DNA of 8,112 nt from an uncultured Clostridia bacterium (GCA_937875885.1 CALEIO010000072.1:1-8112), one strand, 5' to 3'. Positions 1 to 6,966 are shown, numbered from the stretch's first letter. Numbers and translations are program-made. Notes: generated by a model not told the origin, from the sequence alone.

Positions 1-1
1 T

Positions 2-487
2 GTTTTGTCCTTTGTTGACAGGATAGATGCTATGATTTTGTGCGGCGGCAGCTCGACCGATTTGCCCAAGCAAACGCCGTACTTGGCGCAGTATTTCAAC
101 GTAGTGGATAGTTTCGACACGCACGCGAAAATTCCCGAACATTTCAAGGCGGTGGACGAGCAGGCGAAAAAATCGGGCAAAGTTGCCGTGATTTCCGTGG
201 GTTGGGACCCTGGCATGTTCTCGCTTGCCCGCGCGTATTCAGGTTCGATTCTTCCCCAAGGCAAGGATTATACCTTTTGGGGGAAAGGGGTCAGCCAGGG
301 ACATTCGGATGCCATTCGCCGTATTGATTGGGTCTTGGATGCCAAACAATATACCAAAATTAAAGTAACTTGTGATTCTACATTATCTGAACTCGAACGA
401 GTAAAAAGCAATTATGATAATTTAGAAAAAGAATACAATAAAACAGTAAAAAAATGTCACTATTTAAAAACAAAACTTTACTTATAA
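2..487 (+). CDS. ddh: Chimeric partial ORF: mid-portion of meso-diaminopimelate dehydrogenase joined to an unrelated C-terminal tail
   Basis: The frame is open at the left edge, so the true start lies outside the window. Bases 2-355 encode about 118 residues that I recognise as the middle of Ddh, which reductively aminates tetrahydrodipicolinate to meso-diaminopimelate (lysine and peptidoglycan synthesis, cytosol). Diagnostic blocks are ILCGGSSTDLP, VDSFDTH, VISVGWDPGMFS, FWGKGVSQGHSDAIRR and VLDAKQYT. Ddh is about 320-330 residues; the N-terminal Rossmann start is off the edge and the whole second half, with further substrate-binding residues, is absent. After base 355 the remaining 43 residues are Lys/Glu/Asn-rich and coiled-coil-like (STLSELERVKSNYDNLEKEY) and do not look like Ddh. 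GC falls from clearly above 50% to 22% over bases 356-453, and codon choice changes (GCG, TCG and GCC are common before, absent after). The ORF overlaps capE by 34 bases, as a preceding operon gene might. It cannot be a working Ddh as it stands. Confidence 0.8.
   Translation, partial: VLSFVDRIDAMILCGGSSTDLPKQTPYLAQYFNVVDSFDTHAKIPEHFKAVDEQAKKSGKVAVISVGWDPGMFSLARAYSGSILPQGKDYTFWGKGVSQGHSDAIRRIDWVLDAKQYTKIKVTCDSTLSELERVKSNYDNLEKEYNKTVKKCHYLKTKLYL
350..362. other. Junction between ddh fragment and AT-rich tail
   Basis: Family resemblance to Ddh stops after the QYT motif (Thr codon 353-355). The following bases are strongly AT-rich and code for an unrelated tail in the same frame. No insertion-sequence end, target duplication or inverted repeat is visible at the point of change. 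It could be an assembly or amplification chimera, or a real illegitimate recombination point; sequence alone cannot decide. Confidence 0.6.
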
Positions 488-1485
488 CAGGCGGTACAGG
501 TTCCTTTGGTAATGCCGTGCTGGACCGCTTTCTGCAGACAGATATCAAGGAGATAAGAATTTTCTCCCGAGATGAGATGAAGCAGGACCAGATGCGCCAC
601 AAGTATCAGAGCGAAAAAATCAAGTTCTTCATCGGTAACGTAAGGGATACCACATCTTTGGCTCTTGCTATGTACGGTGTAGACTACATATTCCACGCAG
701 CAGCTCTCAAGCAGGTTCCTTCTTGCGAATTCTTCCCCATTGAGGCTGTAAAGACCAACGTACTCGGTACAGATAACGTACTTTCAGAGGCTATCAACGC
801 CGGTGTAAAGAAGGTTATCTGCCTTTCTACAGATAAGGCTGCTTATCCCGTAAATGCTATGGGTACATCCAAGGCAATGATGGAGAAGGTTACAATCGCA
901 AGAGCAAGAACAGTTTCTCCCGAAAAGACATCCATCTGCTGTACAAGATACGGTAACGTTATGTGCTCCAGAGGTTCTGTTATTCCTCTGTTTATCAATC
1001 AGATCAAGCAGGGTGTGCCTATGACAATCACAGACCCTGAAATGACTCGTTTTATTATGAGCCTTGAAGAAGCTGTAGACCTGGTACTCTTTGCATTTGA
1101 AAACGGCAAGAGTGGCGATATCCTTGTTCAGAAAGCACCTGCTTGCACAGTTGGTGTGCTGGCACAGGCTGTGGCAGAGCTGTTTGGTGTTCCCGATTAT
1201 GAGAGAAAGGTTATCGGTATCCGCCACGGCGAGAAGAAGTACGAAACACTGCTTACCTCCGAGGAATGCGTTAGTGCTGTGGATATGGGCAACTTCTATC
1301 GCGTGCCTGCAGACAAGCGTGACCTGAACTACGAACTCTATCTTGACAAGGGCGACACACAGCGCCGCGGTATTGAGGAGTTTACATCTGACAACACAAA
1401 ACTGCTGACTGTTGAGCAGGTTAAAGAAAAGCTTCTTGAACTTTCCTACATTCAGGAAGAACTCAGGGAGTGGACAGGCGAATGA
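454..1485 (+). CDS. capE: UDP-N-acetylglucosamine 4,6-dehydratase (inverting)/5-epimerase, CapE/FnlA/WbjB family
   Basis: The 343-residue cytosolic protein is full length for CapE, an extended short-chain dehydrogenase that turns UDP-GlcNAc into UDP-2-acetamido-2,6-dideoxy-beta-L-arabino-hex-4-ulose, the first step to UDP-L-FucNAc or related sugars. The N-terminal NAD(P) loop GGTGSFG is at residues 13-19. The active-site stretch STDKAAYPVNAMGTSK is at 125-140: the usual Tyr of YxxxK is Met136 with Lys140 kept, which is typical of the CapE/FnlA group and separates it from PseB/FlaA1. RYGNVMCSRGSVIPLF (165-180) and the conserved RHGEKKYETL are also present. The ATG at 454 fits the family N-terminus, but there is no Shine-Dalgarno sequence in front of it; translation may be coupled to the overlapping upstream frame. 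The first ~30 bases are AT-rich, then the composition becomes that of the rest of the locus. capF overlaps its stop. Confidence 0.93.
   Translation: MSLFKNKTLLITGGTGSFGNAVLDRFLQTDIKEIRIFSRDEMKQDQMRHKYQSEKIKFFIGNVRDTTSLALAMYGVDYIFHAAALKQVPSCEFFPIEAVKTNVLGTDNVLSEAINAGVKKVICLSTDKAAYPVNAMGTSKAMMEKVTIARARTVSPEKTSICCTRYGNVMCSRGSVIPLFINQIKQGVPMTITDPEMTRFIMSLEEAVDLVLFAFENGKSGDILVQKAPACTVGVLAQAVAELFGVPDYERKVIGIRHGEKKYETLLTSEECVSAVDMGNFYRVPADKRDLNYELYLDKGDTQRRGIEEFTSDNTKLLTVEQVKEKLLELSYIQEELREWTGE
1465..1470 (+). promoter_or_regulatory. Ribosome binding site for capF
   Basis: AGGGAG lies 11 bases before the ATG at 1482, inside the end of capE. It overlaps the alternative GTG at 1470, so it cannot serve that codon and favours the ATG start, which overlaps the capE stop as ATGA. 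Confidence 0.5.
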
Positions 1486-2627
1486 AAATACTTGTAACAG
1501 GTGCGGCAGGTTTTGTAGGCAAAAACCTGGTTGCAGAGCTTGAGAATATTTCCCTTGGCAAATGTGTTTTTGAGGGCATTCCCAAGGAAAGTGTTATTCT
1601 TAAAGCAGATATAGATACCCCTAAGGAAACCTTAAAAGAATACTGCAAAGATTGCGATTTTGTTTTTCATCTGGCAGGGGTGAATCGTCCCAAAGAAGAA
1701 AAGGAATTCACAGAGGGCAACCTTGATTCGCTTTCCCAGGTTATCTCTTTCCTTACTCAGCAGGAGAACTTTTGCCCCATTGTACTGAGCTCTTCTACAC
1801 AGGCAGCTCTCGATAATCCTTACGGAGAGAGCAAACGAATGGCAGAAGCTGCTCTGGATGAATACAGCGCAAAAACCGGTGCAAAGGTGTATAAATTCCG
1901 TTTCCCCGGCCTTTTCGGCAAATGGTGCAGACCCAATTACAACAGCGTTGTGGCTACATTCTGCCACAATACAGCTCATGGCATTGAACTCAGGATTGAT
2001 GCTCCTGAAAAGGAAATCGTTCTTGCATATATTGACGATGTGGTGAGAGCGCTTCTTGGTTGTGTTGTTGACAGCGTGCAGAAGAATTCTGATGGCTTCT
2101 GTGTGGTTAACCCCACATATACAGTAAGCCTTCAAAGACTTGCACAGCTTCTTACAAAATTCAAAGAGGACAGATGCAAACTGCAGGTACCTTACCTTGC
2201 AGATGGCTTTGAAAGAAGCCTGTATGCTACCTATCTCTCTTATCTGCCCGAGGATAATTTCTCTTATCTGCTGGATACTCACAGCGATTTCAGAGGTTCT
2301 TTTACAGAGATTATCCGTACGCCCGACAGAGGTCAGGTGTCCGTTAACATCTCCAAGCCACACATTACCAAGGGCAACCACTGGCATCACACAAAGAATG
2401 AAAAATTCTGTGTTGTATCAGGCACAGGTGTTATCCGCTTCAGAGATATTCACTCCGACAAAGTTCTGGAGTATTTCGTAAGCGGAGATAAGATGGAGGT
2501 CGTGGATATTCCCACAGGCTACACCCACAACATCGAAAACCTGGGCGATACAGATATGATTACCGTAATGTGGGCAAGTGAGGCTTTTGACCCCAACAGA
2601 CCCGATACATATTTCCTTGAAGTTTAA
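1482..2627 (+). CDS. capF: UDP-2-acetamido-2,6-dideoxy-hexos-4-ulose reductase, CapF/FnlB/WbjC (SDR plus cupin)
   Basis: The 381-residue two-domain enzyme acts right after CapE. By family knowledge, the N-terminal SDR domain reduces the 4-keto sugar to UDP-2-acetamido-2,6-dideoxy-L-talose using NADPH, and the C-terminal zinc-cupin domain acts on the CapE product before reduction. The sequence shows the nucleotide loop TGAAGFVG at residues 6-13, SSSTQAALDNPYGESK at 103-118 with catalytic Tyr114 and Lys118, and a cupin from about 270 to the end. The signature GQVSVNISKPHITKGNHWHH (284-303) carries His300, His302 and His303, with a further His at 349 (GYTHNIE). Length matches the family (about 370). 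I chose the ATG at 1482 over the GTG four codons upstream because MKILVTGAAGF is the normal SDR beginning and ATGA overlaps the capE stop. No residue loss is seen; it should be active. Confidence 0.94.
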   Translation: MKILVTGAAGFVGKNLVAELENISLGKCVFEGIPKESVILKADIDTPKETLKEYCKDCDFVFHLAGVNRPKEEKEFTEGNLDSLSQVISFLTQQENFCPIVLSSSTQAALDNPYGESKRMAEAALDEYSAKTGAKVYKFRFPGLFGKWCRPNYNSVVATFCHNTAHGIELRIDAPEKEIVLAYIDDVVRALLGCVVDSVQKNSDGFCVVNPTYTVSLQRLAQLLTKFKEDRCKLQVPYLADGFERSLYATYLSYLPEDNFSYLLDTHSDFRGSFTEIIRTPDRGQVSVNISKPHITKGNHWHHTKNEKFCVVSGTGVIRFRDIHSDKVLEYFVSGDKMEVVDIPTGYTHNIENLGDTDMITVMWASEAFDPNRPDTYFLEV

Positions 2628-2655
2628 CAGTTTTACATAAATCTATAAAAGTCGG

Positions 2656-2670
2656 ACCGAGCAAGTCGGT
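2656..2670 (+). other. Small stem-loop just upstream of the nucleotidyltransferase gene
   Basis: ACCGA-GCAAG-TCGGT forms a perfect 5-bp stem with a 5-base loop, extendable by two G-U pairs. It ends four bases before the Shine-Dalgarno sequence at 2675. There is no adequate T-tract, so it is not a normal terminator. It may tune translation or mRNA stability between capF and the next gene, or be chance. Confidence 0.25.
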
Positions 2671-2674
2671 TTGC

Positions 2675-2680
2675 AGGAGA
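2675..2680 (+). promoter_or_regulatory. Ribosome binding site that decides a TTG start
   Basis: AGGAGA stands 5 bases before the TTG at 2686. The other in-frame TTG, at 2671, lies upstream of this site and has no site of its own, so 2686 is the better start. Confidence 0.65.
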
Positions 2681-2685
2681 AAGTC

Positions 2686-3873
2686 TTGAATATTACAGAA
2701 TCAGCACTTATTGAGATTCTCAGAGCATTTGCTACGGATTCTCAGCCAAAACTGAATACAGATAGTGTGGATTTTGAGGAACTCTTTGGACTTGCAAAGA
2801 AGCACAGCGTAATCGGCATTGTTGCTTATATGCTTAACAAATACGGCTGTTTCCTCCAGGAGGAAATGCAGAAAAAGTATATGCACGAGTACGACCGCAC
2901 AATTATGCAGATGTCCAGCCGCGAATTTTCTGCAGCACAGATTATTGCTATGCTTAACAGCAATTCGATCCCTCATATTACTTTTAAGGGTATGAAAGTG
3001 AGTGAAGCTTATCCTATTGCAGAGCTGCGTACCTACGGCGACGTGGATATTATCATCCGCAAGCAGGACGTTAAGCGTGTTTGCGAGATTATGTCAGCAC
3101 GAGGATTTGCTCACAGCATTGCAGATGCAGGCGTAGTAAATGAGTTCAAGAAAAATCGCGAGCGCTATGAGTTCCACATAAATCTCAATGTATCTAATCT
3201 TACTGATGACAGCTTTTTCTCAAAAGTCTGGGAAAATTCTGTTAATACAGGCGAGTGCACCCATCAGTTTACTCACGAATTCCATTTGAGCTACCTGATA
3301 ACTCATCTGGAAAAGCACGTGTATGGCAGCGGTGCAGGTCTAAGAATGTACCTGGATATTGCTCTTTACATAAAGAAATATGCAGACAAGATGAACCTTG
3401 ACGCAGTAAGAGAGAATCTTGTAAGCTGTGGTCTGGGCAAATTCCTTGACACAGTTATGTATGTGTGCAACAAATGGTTCGATATGGAGCTTCCATTATG
3501 GGTGACACCTCTTTCTGACGACGTGTACGGCAGAATGTGTGAGTTTACCTTTACAGGTGGCGTGTTTGGTGAGCAGGGACAAACAAGAAAGAACGAAGAT
3601 TCTGTCCGCAGAGAGATGGAAAAAGGCAACAAAGCAATCAAGTTCAGATTGTTTGTTCACAGAATGTTCCCCTCTTTCTATGAGCTGTGCAGACTCTATC
3701 CCAAATACAACGGCAAACCTTTCCTGGCGCCCTTTGCCTGGATCAGACATATTTTTGATTCTGTTAGAAAGAAAAAAATTTCCAAGGTAAAGGACATTGT
3801 TTCTGTAAATATTCAGGCAGCAACTATGCAGAAGGAATTCCTCAACAGCATAGGCTCCTCCAGAGGAAAATAA
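2686..3873 (+). CDS. Nucleotidyltransferase-fold protein of the NTP_transf_5 type, function unknown
   Basis: About 395 residues from the TTG start. The central block ITFKGMKVSEAYPIAELRTYGDVDIII (98-124) has the features of the NTP_transf_5 family (PF14907): Lys101-Gly102, a Tyr-Pro pair, Arg115, and the Gly118-Asp119-Val-Asp121 motif that in this fold binds metal and nucleotide. It is followed by YEFHINL (161-167), another usual family block. The N-terminal ~95 residues and the C-terminal half are mainly helical, and the last ~70 residues are basic with no clear membrane segment. Members occur often in polysaccharide and peptide-modification clusters, but the transferred group and acceptor are not established. 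Its place 58 bases after capF, on the same strand and with no promoter visible, suggests co-transcription and a role in modifying or controlling the glycan or its export; that is inference. It is the last gene before the terminator. Confidence 0.8.
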   Translation: MNITESALIEILRAFATDSQPKLNTDSVDFEELFGLAKKHSVIGIVAYMLNKYGCFLQEEMQKKYMHEYDRTIMQMSSREFSAAQIIAMLNSNSIPHITFKGMKVSEAYPIAELRTYGDVDIIIRKQDVKRVCEIMSARGFAHSIADAGVVNEFKKNRERYEFHINLNVSNLTDDSFFSKVWENSVNTGECTHQFTHEFHLSYLITHLEKHVYGSGAGLRMYLDIALYIKKYADKMNLDAVRENLVSCGLGKFLDTVMYVCNKWFDMELPLWVTPLSDDVYGRMCEFTFTGGVFGEQGQTRKNEDSVRREMEKGNKAIKFRLFVHRMFPSFYELCRLYPKYNGKPFLAPFAWIRHIFDSVRKKKISKVKDIVSVNIQAATMQKEFLNSIGSSRGK

Positions 3874-3916
3874 TCTGATATATTATTTCCTCAATAAAGA
3901 AATTCAAGAAAAAATC

Positions 3917-3954
3917 AAGGCTTCGCAGACAGATTCCTGCGAAGCCTTTTTGTT
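3917..3954. terminator. Strong bidirectional intrinsic terminator between convergent operons
   Basis: AAGGCTTCGCAG (3917-3928) and CTGCGAAGCCTT (3937-3948) are a perfect 12-bp inverted repeat with an 8-base loop, followed by a T-run through 3951 on the + strand. On the - strand the preceding A-rich stretch (3908-3914) reads as a T-rich tract after the hairpin. It lies between the stop of the nucleotidyltransferase gene (3873) and that of the CYTH gene (3962), so it should end transcription from both sides. Confidence 0.93.
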
Positions 3955-3961
3955 TGTATTA

Positions 3962-4492
3962 TTAGTTTTTATCAAGTTTTTCTGTGATAATTTGCTGTGC
4001 AAGTGAGGTGTTGCGATATCGTACATCCGAGGTTACATCTTTGATGATGCGGATGAAATCGGGGATAGGTGGGTTGATATCTTCGGACTGCACTTCAATC
4101 TCCAGATAGGCTCTGTCATCCCAGAATGGAAACACATCTACCTCATAAGTAAAACCATTAAGGCAGAAGCTGTGTCTGTACTTATAAATGGGAGAGTAGC
4201 CCCGGCGACGGTAATTCATAAGAGTTCTGAATTCTTCTTCGGTTATATCAGACTCTACCTCGATACGTGTCATATGGGTAACACTTTGCTTGAAAGTCTT
4301 GATATATCGGGTGCTATTATTGCCTTTGACACAACGGATACGGCAGTATTTTCCGTTTTCGTCGGTATCATCGGGAAGCTCAACGTAAATCTGACACATC
4401 TCCTCAACCTTGTACTCGGGTTGAGTCTGCAGGATTTCAATATCAGGATATGCAATCAGATATTTATATTCAATCTCTAATGGTTTGTTCAT
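3962..4492 (-). CDS. CYTH-domain protein (triphosphate tunnel metalloenzyme)
   Basis: The 176-residue protein opens with the signature EIEYK: Glu6, Glu8 and Lys10 form the ExExK motif of the CYTH superfamily (class IV adenylate cyclase, thiamine triphosphatase, inorganic tripolyphosphatase). Alternating charged strands expected for the tunnel barrel follow: RIR (51-53), Lys65/Lys68, RIEVE (76-80), KYRHSF (104-109), YEVDVF (116-121) and YLEIEV (129-134). All essential classes of residue are present, so it is probably an active metal-dependent hydrolase or transferase on a triphosphate-containing substrate. The substrate cannot be read from sequence; an inorganic tripolyphosphatase role is the commonest guess. 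No signal peptide or membrane segment. It begins 3 bases after the phosphoesterase stop with no clear ribosome site, so translation is probably coupled, and it is the last gene of the - strand operon. Confidence 0.88.
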   Translation of the reverse strand: MNKPLEIEYKYLIAYPDIEILQTQPEYKVEEMCQIYVELPDDTDENGKYCRIRCVKGNNSTRYIKTFKQSVTHMTRIEVESDITEEEFRTLMNYRRRGYSPIYKYRHSFCLNGFTYEVDVFPFWDDRAYLEIEVQSEDINPPIPDFIRIIKDVTSDVRYRNTSLAQQIITEKLDKN

Positions 4493-4495
4493 GAA

Positions 4496-5362
4496 TTATT
4501 TCACATCGATTATCATAATTTCGGGTCTGTTGAATACCCTGGGCAGATTCTCGGGAGATGAGCCCAGACCTGTTGTAACTGCAAGATATCCATTTTCCAT
4601 TTCGTAAAAACCTGCAGCATACTTTGGAAACCAACCTTGCTCGGGAGCAAACAGGGGACCAATCAAAGGAAGCTTTACCATACCCCCGTGGGTGTGTCCG
4701 CTGACAGTAAGGTCAACGGAATGATTCTTGATGCCCCAGATATAAAACTCGGGGAAATGGCACAATAGCACAGAAAAGATGTTTTCTGAGTCCTGGAGTG
4801 AATTGTAAAGGAATCGGTTTTGTTCTTTATCCCAGCTGCGATAGTAACTGAGTCCCATAAGACGCAGAGTGTTTCCGTTTACATCAATATCTTCAGTCTC
4901 ATTTTCCAGCAGTACAGCACCATTTTCCGCAATGGTAAGTTTGATTTCCTCCAGAAGCGGATTAGATAATTCGTGATTACCCAAAGAATAGTAAACAGGA
5001 GCAATCTCGCAAAGAGAAGATACAACCTTACCAAGAGCGTCAATATACTGTGGCTCTGTATGGGATTTGGTAATCATATCCCCAACTGCAAAAATCAAGT
5101 GGGGATTGTTTTCTGCGATTTTGGCGTAAAGAGGAGTGTTATCCTCCTCAAACACCTTTGAGTGCAGGTCAGAAACAACGGCAATACGTATGGGAGAGTT
5201 TACCTTCTCACTCTCAATGATATGGTACGAAACCTTTATGCACGTATTGCTGATGTGCAGACTTGCAAGAAATGAGATCAGAAGCACTAAAAAAGAATTA
5301 AGCAGAATCAAAAGGACACGTTTTATGCGGGGCCGTTTGCTTGTGTTTTTTTGTTTTTTCAT
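4496..5362 (-). CDS. Membrane-anchored calcineurin-like metallophosphoesterase (YkuE-like)
   Basis: 288 residues. A basic N-terminus (KKQKNTSKRPRIKR) leads into one hydrophobic segment at about 15-36 (VLLILLNSFLVLLISFL), so the catalytic domain probably sits on the outer face of the membrane. The two-metal phosphoesterase motifs are complete and in order: SDLH with Asp65 and His67, VGDM with Asp95, GNHE with Asn129 and His130, CHFPE with His202, and SGHTHGG with His223 and His225. The layout and the final GLGSSPENLPRVFNRPEI block resemble YkuE and related phosphohydrolases; the substrate may be a lipid-linked or nucleotide phosphate, which is inference. The gene starts 8 bases after rfbB without a Shine-Dalgarno sequence (A-rich beginning, ATGAAAAAACAAAAAAAC). 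It forms a tight pair with the CYTH gene. Confidence 0.9.
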   Translation of the reverse strand: MKKQKNTSKRPRIKRVLLILLNSFLVLLISFLASLHISNTCIKVSYHIIESEKVNSPIRIAVVSDLHSKVFEEDNTPLYAKIAENNPHLIFAVGDMITKSHTEPQYIDALGKVVSSLCEIAPVYYSLGNHELSNPLLEEIKLTIAENGAVLLENETEDIDVNGNTLRLMGLSYYRSWDKEQNRFLYNSLQDSENIFSVLLCHFPEFYIWGIKNHSVDLTVSGHTHGGMVKLPLIGPLFAPEQGWFPKYAAGFYEMENGYLAVTTGLGSSPENLPRVFNRPEIMIIDVK

Positions 5363-5370
5363 AACAAAAA

Positions 5371-6390
5371 TTATCTGTCAGCGTACATTCTTTCGTAGTA
5401 AGACTGGTATTCGCCTTTAAGGATATTCTGCCACCAATCTTCGTTTTCAAGATACCATTTGATTGTGCGCTCAATTCCTTCATCAAAGGAGGTTTCGGGG
5501 AGCCAACCCAATTCGGTGTGTATCTTTGTGGGGTCGATGGCATAGCGCATATCGTGACCGGGTCTGTCGGTTACGTATGTAATGAGGCTTTCGGGCTTTG
5601 AGAGAAGTCTGAGGATGGTTTTAACAACCTCAAGGTTTGTGCGCTCATTGTGACCGCCGATGTTATATACTTCTCCAACCTTGCCCTTGCGGATAACAAG
5701 GTCAATTGCAGAGCAATGGTCTTTTACATAAAGCCAGTCTCTTACGTTTTCACCCTTGCCGTAAACAGGCAGGCTCTCGTCAGCCAAAGCTCTGGAAATC
5801 ATAAGGGGGATGAGCTTTTCGGGGAAGTGATAGGGACCGTAGTTGTTGGAGCAGCGTGTGATGGACACAGGCAGCTTGAATGTACGTGCATAAGCAAGTA
5901 CAAGCAGGTCAGCAGATGCCTTGGATGCGCTGTAAGGAGAGGATGTGTGGATGGGTGTTTCTTCTGTAAAGAAGAGGTCAGGTCTGTCCAGAGGAAGGTC
6001 ACCGTAAACCTCGTCTGTTGATACCTGATGATAACGCACAATGCCGTACTCACGACAAGCGTCCATAAGAGTCTGTGTGCCCAGGATGTTGGTCTTAAGG
6101 AAAATCTCGGGATTTTCTACAGAGCGATCCACGTGGCTTTCTGCAGCAAAGTTTACCACGATGTCAAAATGCTCTTCTTCAAAGAGCTTGAAAACACATT
6201 CTCTGTCTGCAATGTCACCCTTGACAAAGCGGAAGTTTTCGTTTTTCATAGCTTCTTCCAGAGTCTGCAGATTGCCTGCATAAGTGAGCTTATCAAGGCA
6301 TACGATTCTGTCCTCGGGATGATTCTCAAGCTCATAGTAAACAAAGTTTGCGCCAATAAAGCCTGCGCCGCCTGTTACTAATATATTCAT
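5371..6390 (-). CDS. rfbB: dTDP-glucose 4,6-dehydratase
   Basis: The 339-residue cytosolic SDR enzyme makes dTDP-4-keto-6-deoxy-D-glucose from dTDP-glucose, step two of dTDP-L-rhamnose synthesis. The NAD loop TGGAGFIG is at 6-13. STDEVYGDL at 124-132 holds the Thr-Asp-Glu catalytic group (125-127). YSASK at 153-157 gives Tyr153 and Lys157, and [17 protein letters not shown] (182-198) is the family sugar-nucleotide block; [13 protein letters not shown] follows. Length is exactly usual for RfbB/RmlB. The ATG is preceded by GGAGG (7-base spacing). It follows rfbC by 21 bases and is followed by the phosphoesterase gene rather than rfbD. Confidence 0.97.
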   Translation of the reverse strand: MNILVTGGAGFIGANFVYYELENHPEDRIVCLDKLTYAGNLQTLEEAMKNENFRFVKGDIADRECVFKLFEEEHFDIVVNFAAESHVDRSVENPEIFLKTNILGTQTLMDACREYGIVRYHQVSTDEVYGDLPLDRPDLFFTEETPIHTSSPYSASKASADLLVLAYARTFKLPVSITRCSNNYGPYHFPEKLIPLMISRALADESLPVYGKGENVRDWLYVKDHCSAIDLVIRKGKVGEVYNIGGHNERTNLEVVKTILRLLSKPESLITYVTDRPGHDMRYAIDPTKIHTELGWLPETSFDEGIERTIKWYLENEDWWQNILKGEYQSYYERMYADR

Positions 6391-6397
6391 ATCAATT

Positions 6398-6402
6398 CCT
6401 CC
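6398..6402 (-). promoter_or_regulatory. Ribosome binding site for rfbB
   Basis: GGAGG on the - strand, 7 bases before the rfbB ATG, within the 21-base gap after rfbC. Confidence 0.75.
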
Positions 6403-6411
6403 GTATTTGGA

Positions 6412-6966
6412 TTATTCATAGTAGAATCCCAGATTCTCAAAATCGGGGAAGTTTTTGTCTTTATCGCTGAGCAGCACATCGTATCCCTTTGGCCAATCGA
6501 TGTTAACGGTTTTATCGTTGTACATCAGACCGCCTTCATCTTCGGGATGATAAAGGTTGTCGCATTTATATACAAATTCTGCTTCTTCAGAAAGCACCAG
6601 AAAACCGTGTGCAAAACCTCTGGGAACAAAAAACTGTTTTTTGTTTTCTTCGGAAAGCAGCACGCCCACATATTTTCCGAAAGTGGGGCTTGATTTTCTC
6701 AGGTCAACTGCAACGTCAAAAACCTCACCCTTGATAACCCTTACAAGCTTTGCCTGGGGGTACTGCTTCTGAAAATGCAGACCTCGGAGCACACCCTTGC
6801 GGGATTTGGACTGGTTATCCTGAAGGAAGTTGCAGGTGATACCGGCTTCTTCAAAGTCTGATTGTTTATAGGTCTCCATAAAGTATCCGCGGCTGTCACC
6901 GAAGACCTTGGGAGTGATTATATAAACACCATCAATGGATGTTTTTTCAAAAGTAAAATTACTCAT
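6412..6966 (-). CDS. rfbC: dTDP-4-dehydrorhamnose 3,5-epimerase
   Basis: The 184-residue cupin enzyme inverts C3 and C5 of dTDP-4-keto-6-deoxyglucose to give dTDP-4-keto-L-rhamnose, step three of the pathway. The sequence shows GVLRGLHFQ (58-66) with Arg61 and catalytic His64, GEVFDVAVDLRKSSPTFGKY (80-99), FVPRGFAHGFLVLSE (113-127) with His120, and the aromatic YKCDNLYHPEDEGG region (133-146). Length is standard. The ATG has AGAGG 6 bases upstream. It lies 26 bases after rfbA in the order rfbA-rfbC-rfbB, a common rhamnose order that usually ends with rfbD. Confidence 0.96.
   Translation of the reverse strand: MSNFTFEKTSIDGVYIITPKVFGDSRGYFMETYKQSDFEEAGITCNFLQDNQSKSRKGVLRGLHFQKQYPQAKLVRVIKGEVFDVAVDLRKSSPTFGKYVGVLLSEENKKQFFVPRGFAHGFLVLSEEAEFVYKCDNLYHPEDEGGLMYNDKTVNIDWPKGYDVLLSDKDKNFPDFENLGFYYE

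Noticed and set aside
356..487. Tail of the left edge ORF as a strongly diverged remainder of Ddh (a LERVKS-like segment and a late Cys recall the family)
   Set aside because: The resemblance is slight, spacing from the QYT motif is off, and the sudden fall to 22% GC argues for a different origin; not fully excluded.
1470..1481. GTG start four codons before the capF ATG
   Set aside because: It overlaps the ribosome-binding bases and would add residues not usual for an SDR N-terminus; the ATG at 1482 overlaps the capE stop in the normal ATGA way.
1632..2390. Long open frame (252 residues) on the - strand opposite capF
   Set aside because: It lies wholly inside the clearly recognised capF gene, has Cys-rich unfamiliar sequence, and is a by-product of capF codon use.
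2617..2649. Possible promoter in the capF-nucleotidyltransferase gap (TTGAAG ... TATAAA)
   Set aside because: The spacing between the two boxes is 21 bases, too long for a standard promoter, and other pairings in the gap are too short.
5650..6381. Open frames on the + strand opposite rfbB
   Set aside because: They are shadows of the strongly conserved rfbB frame, with no ribosome site or known motif.
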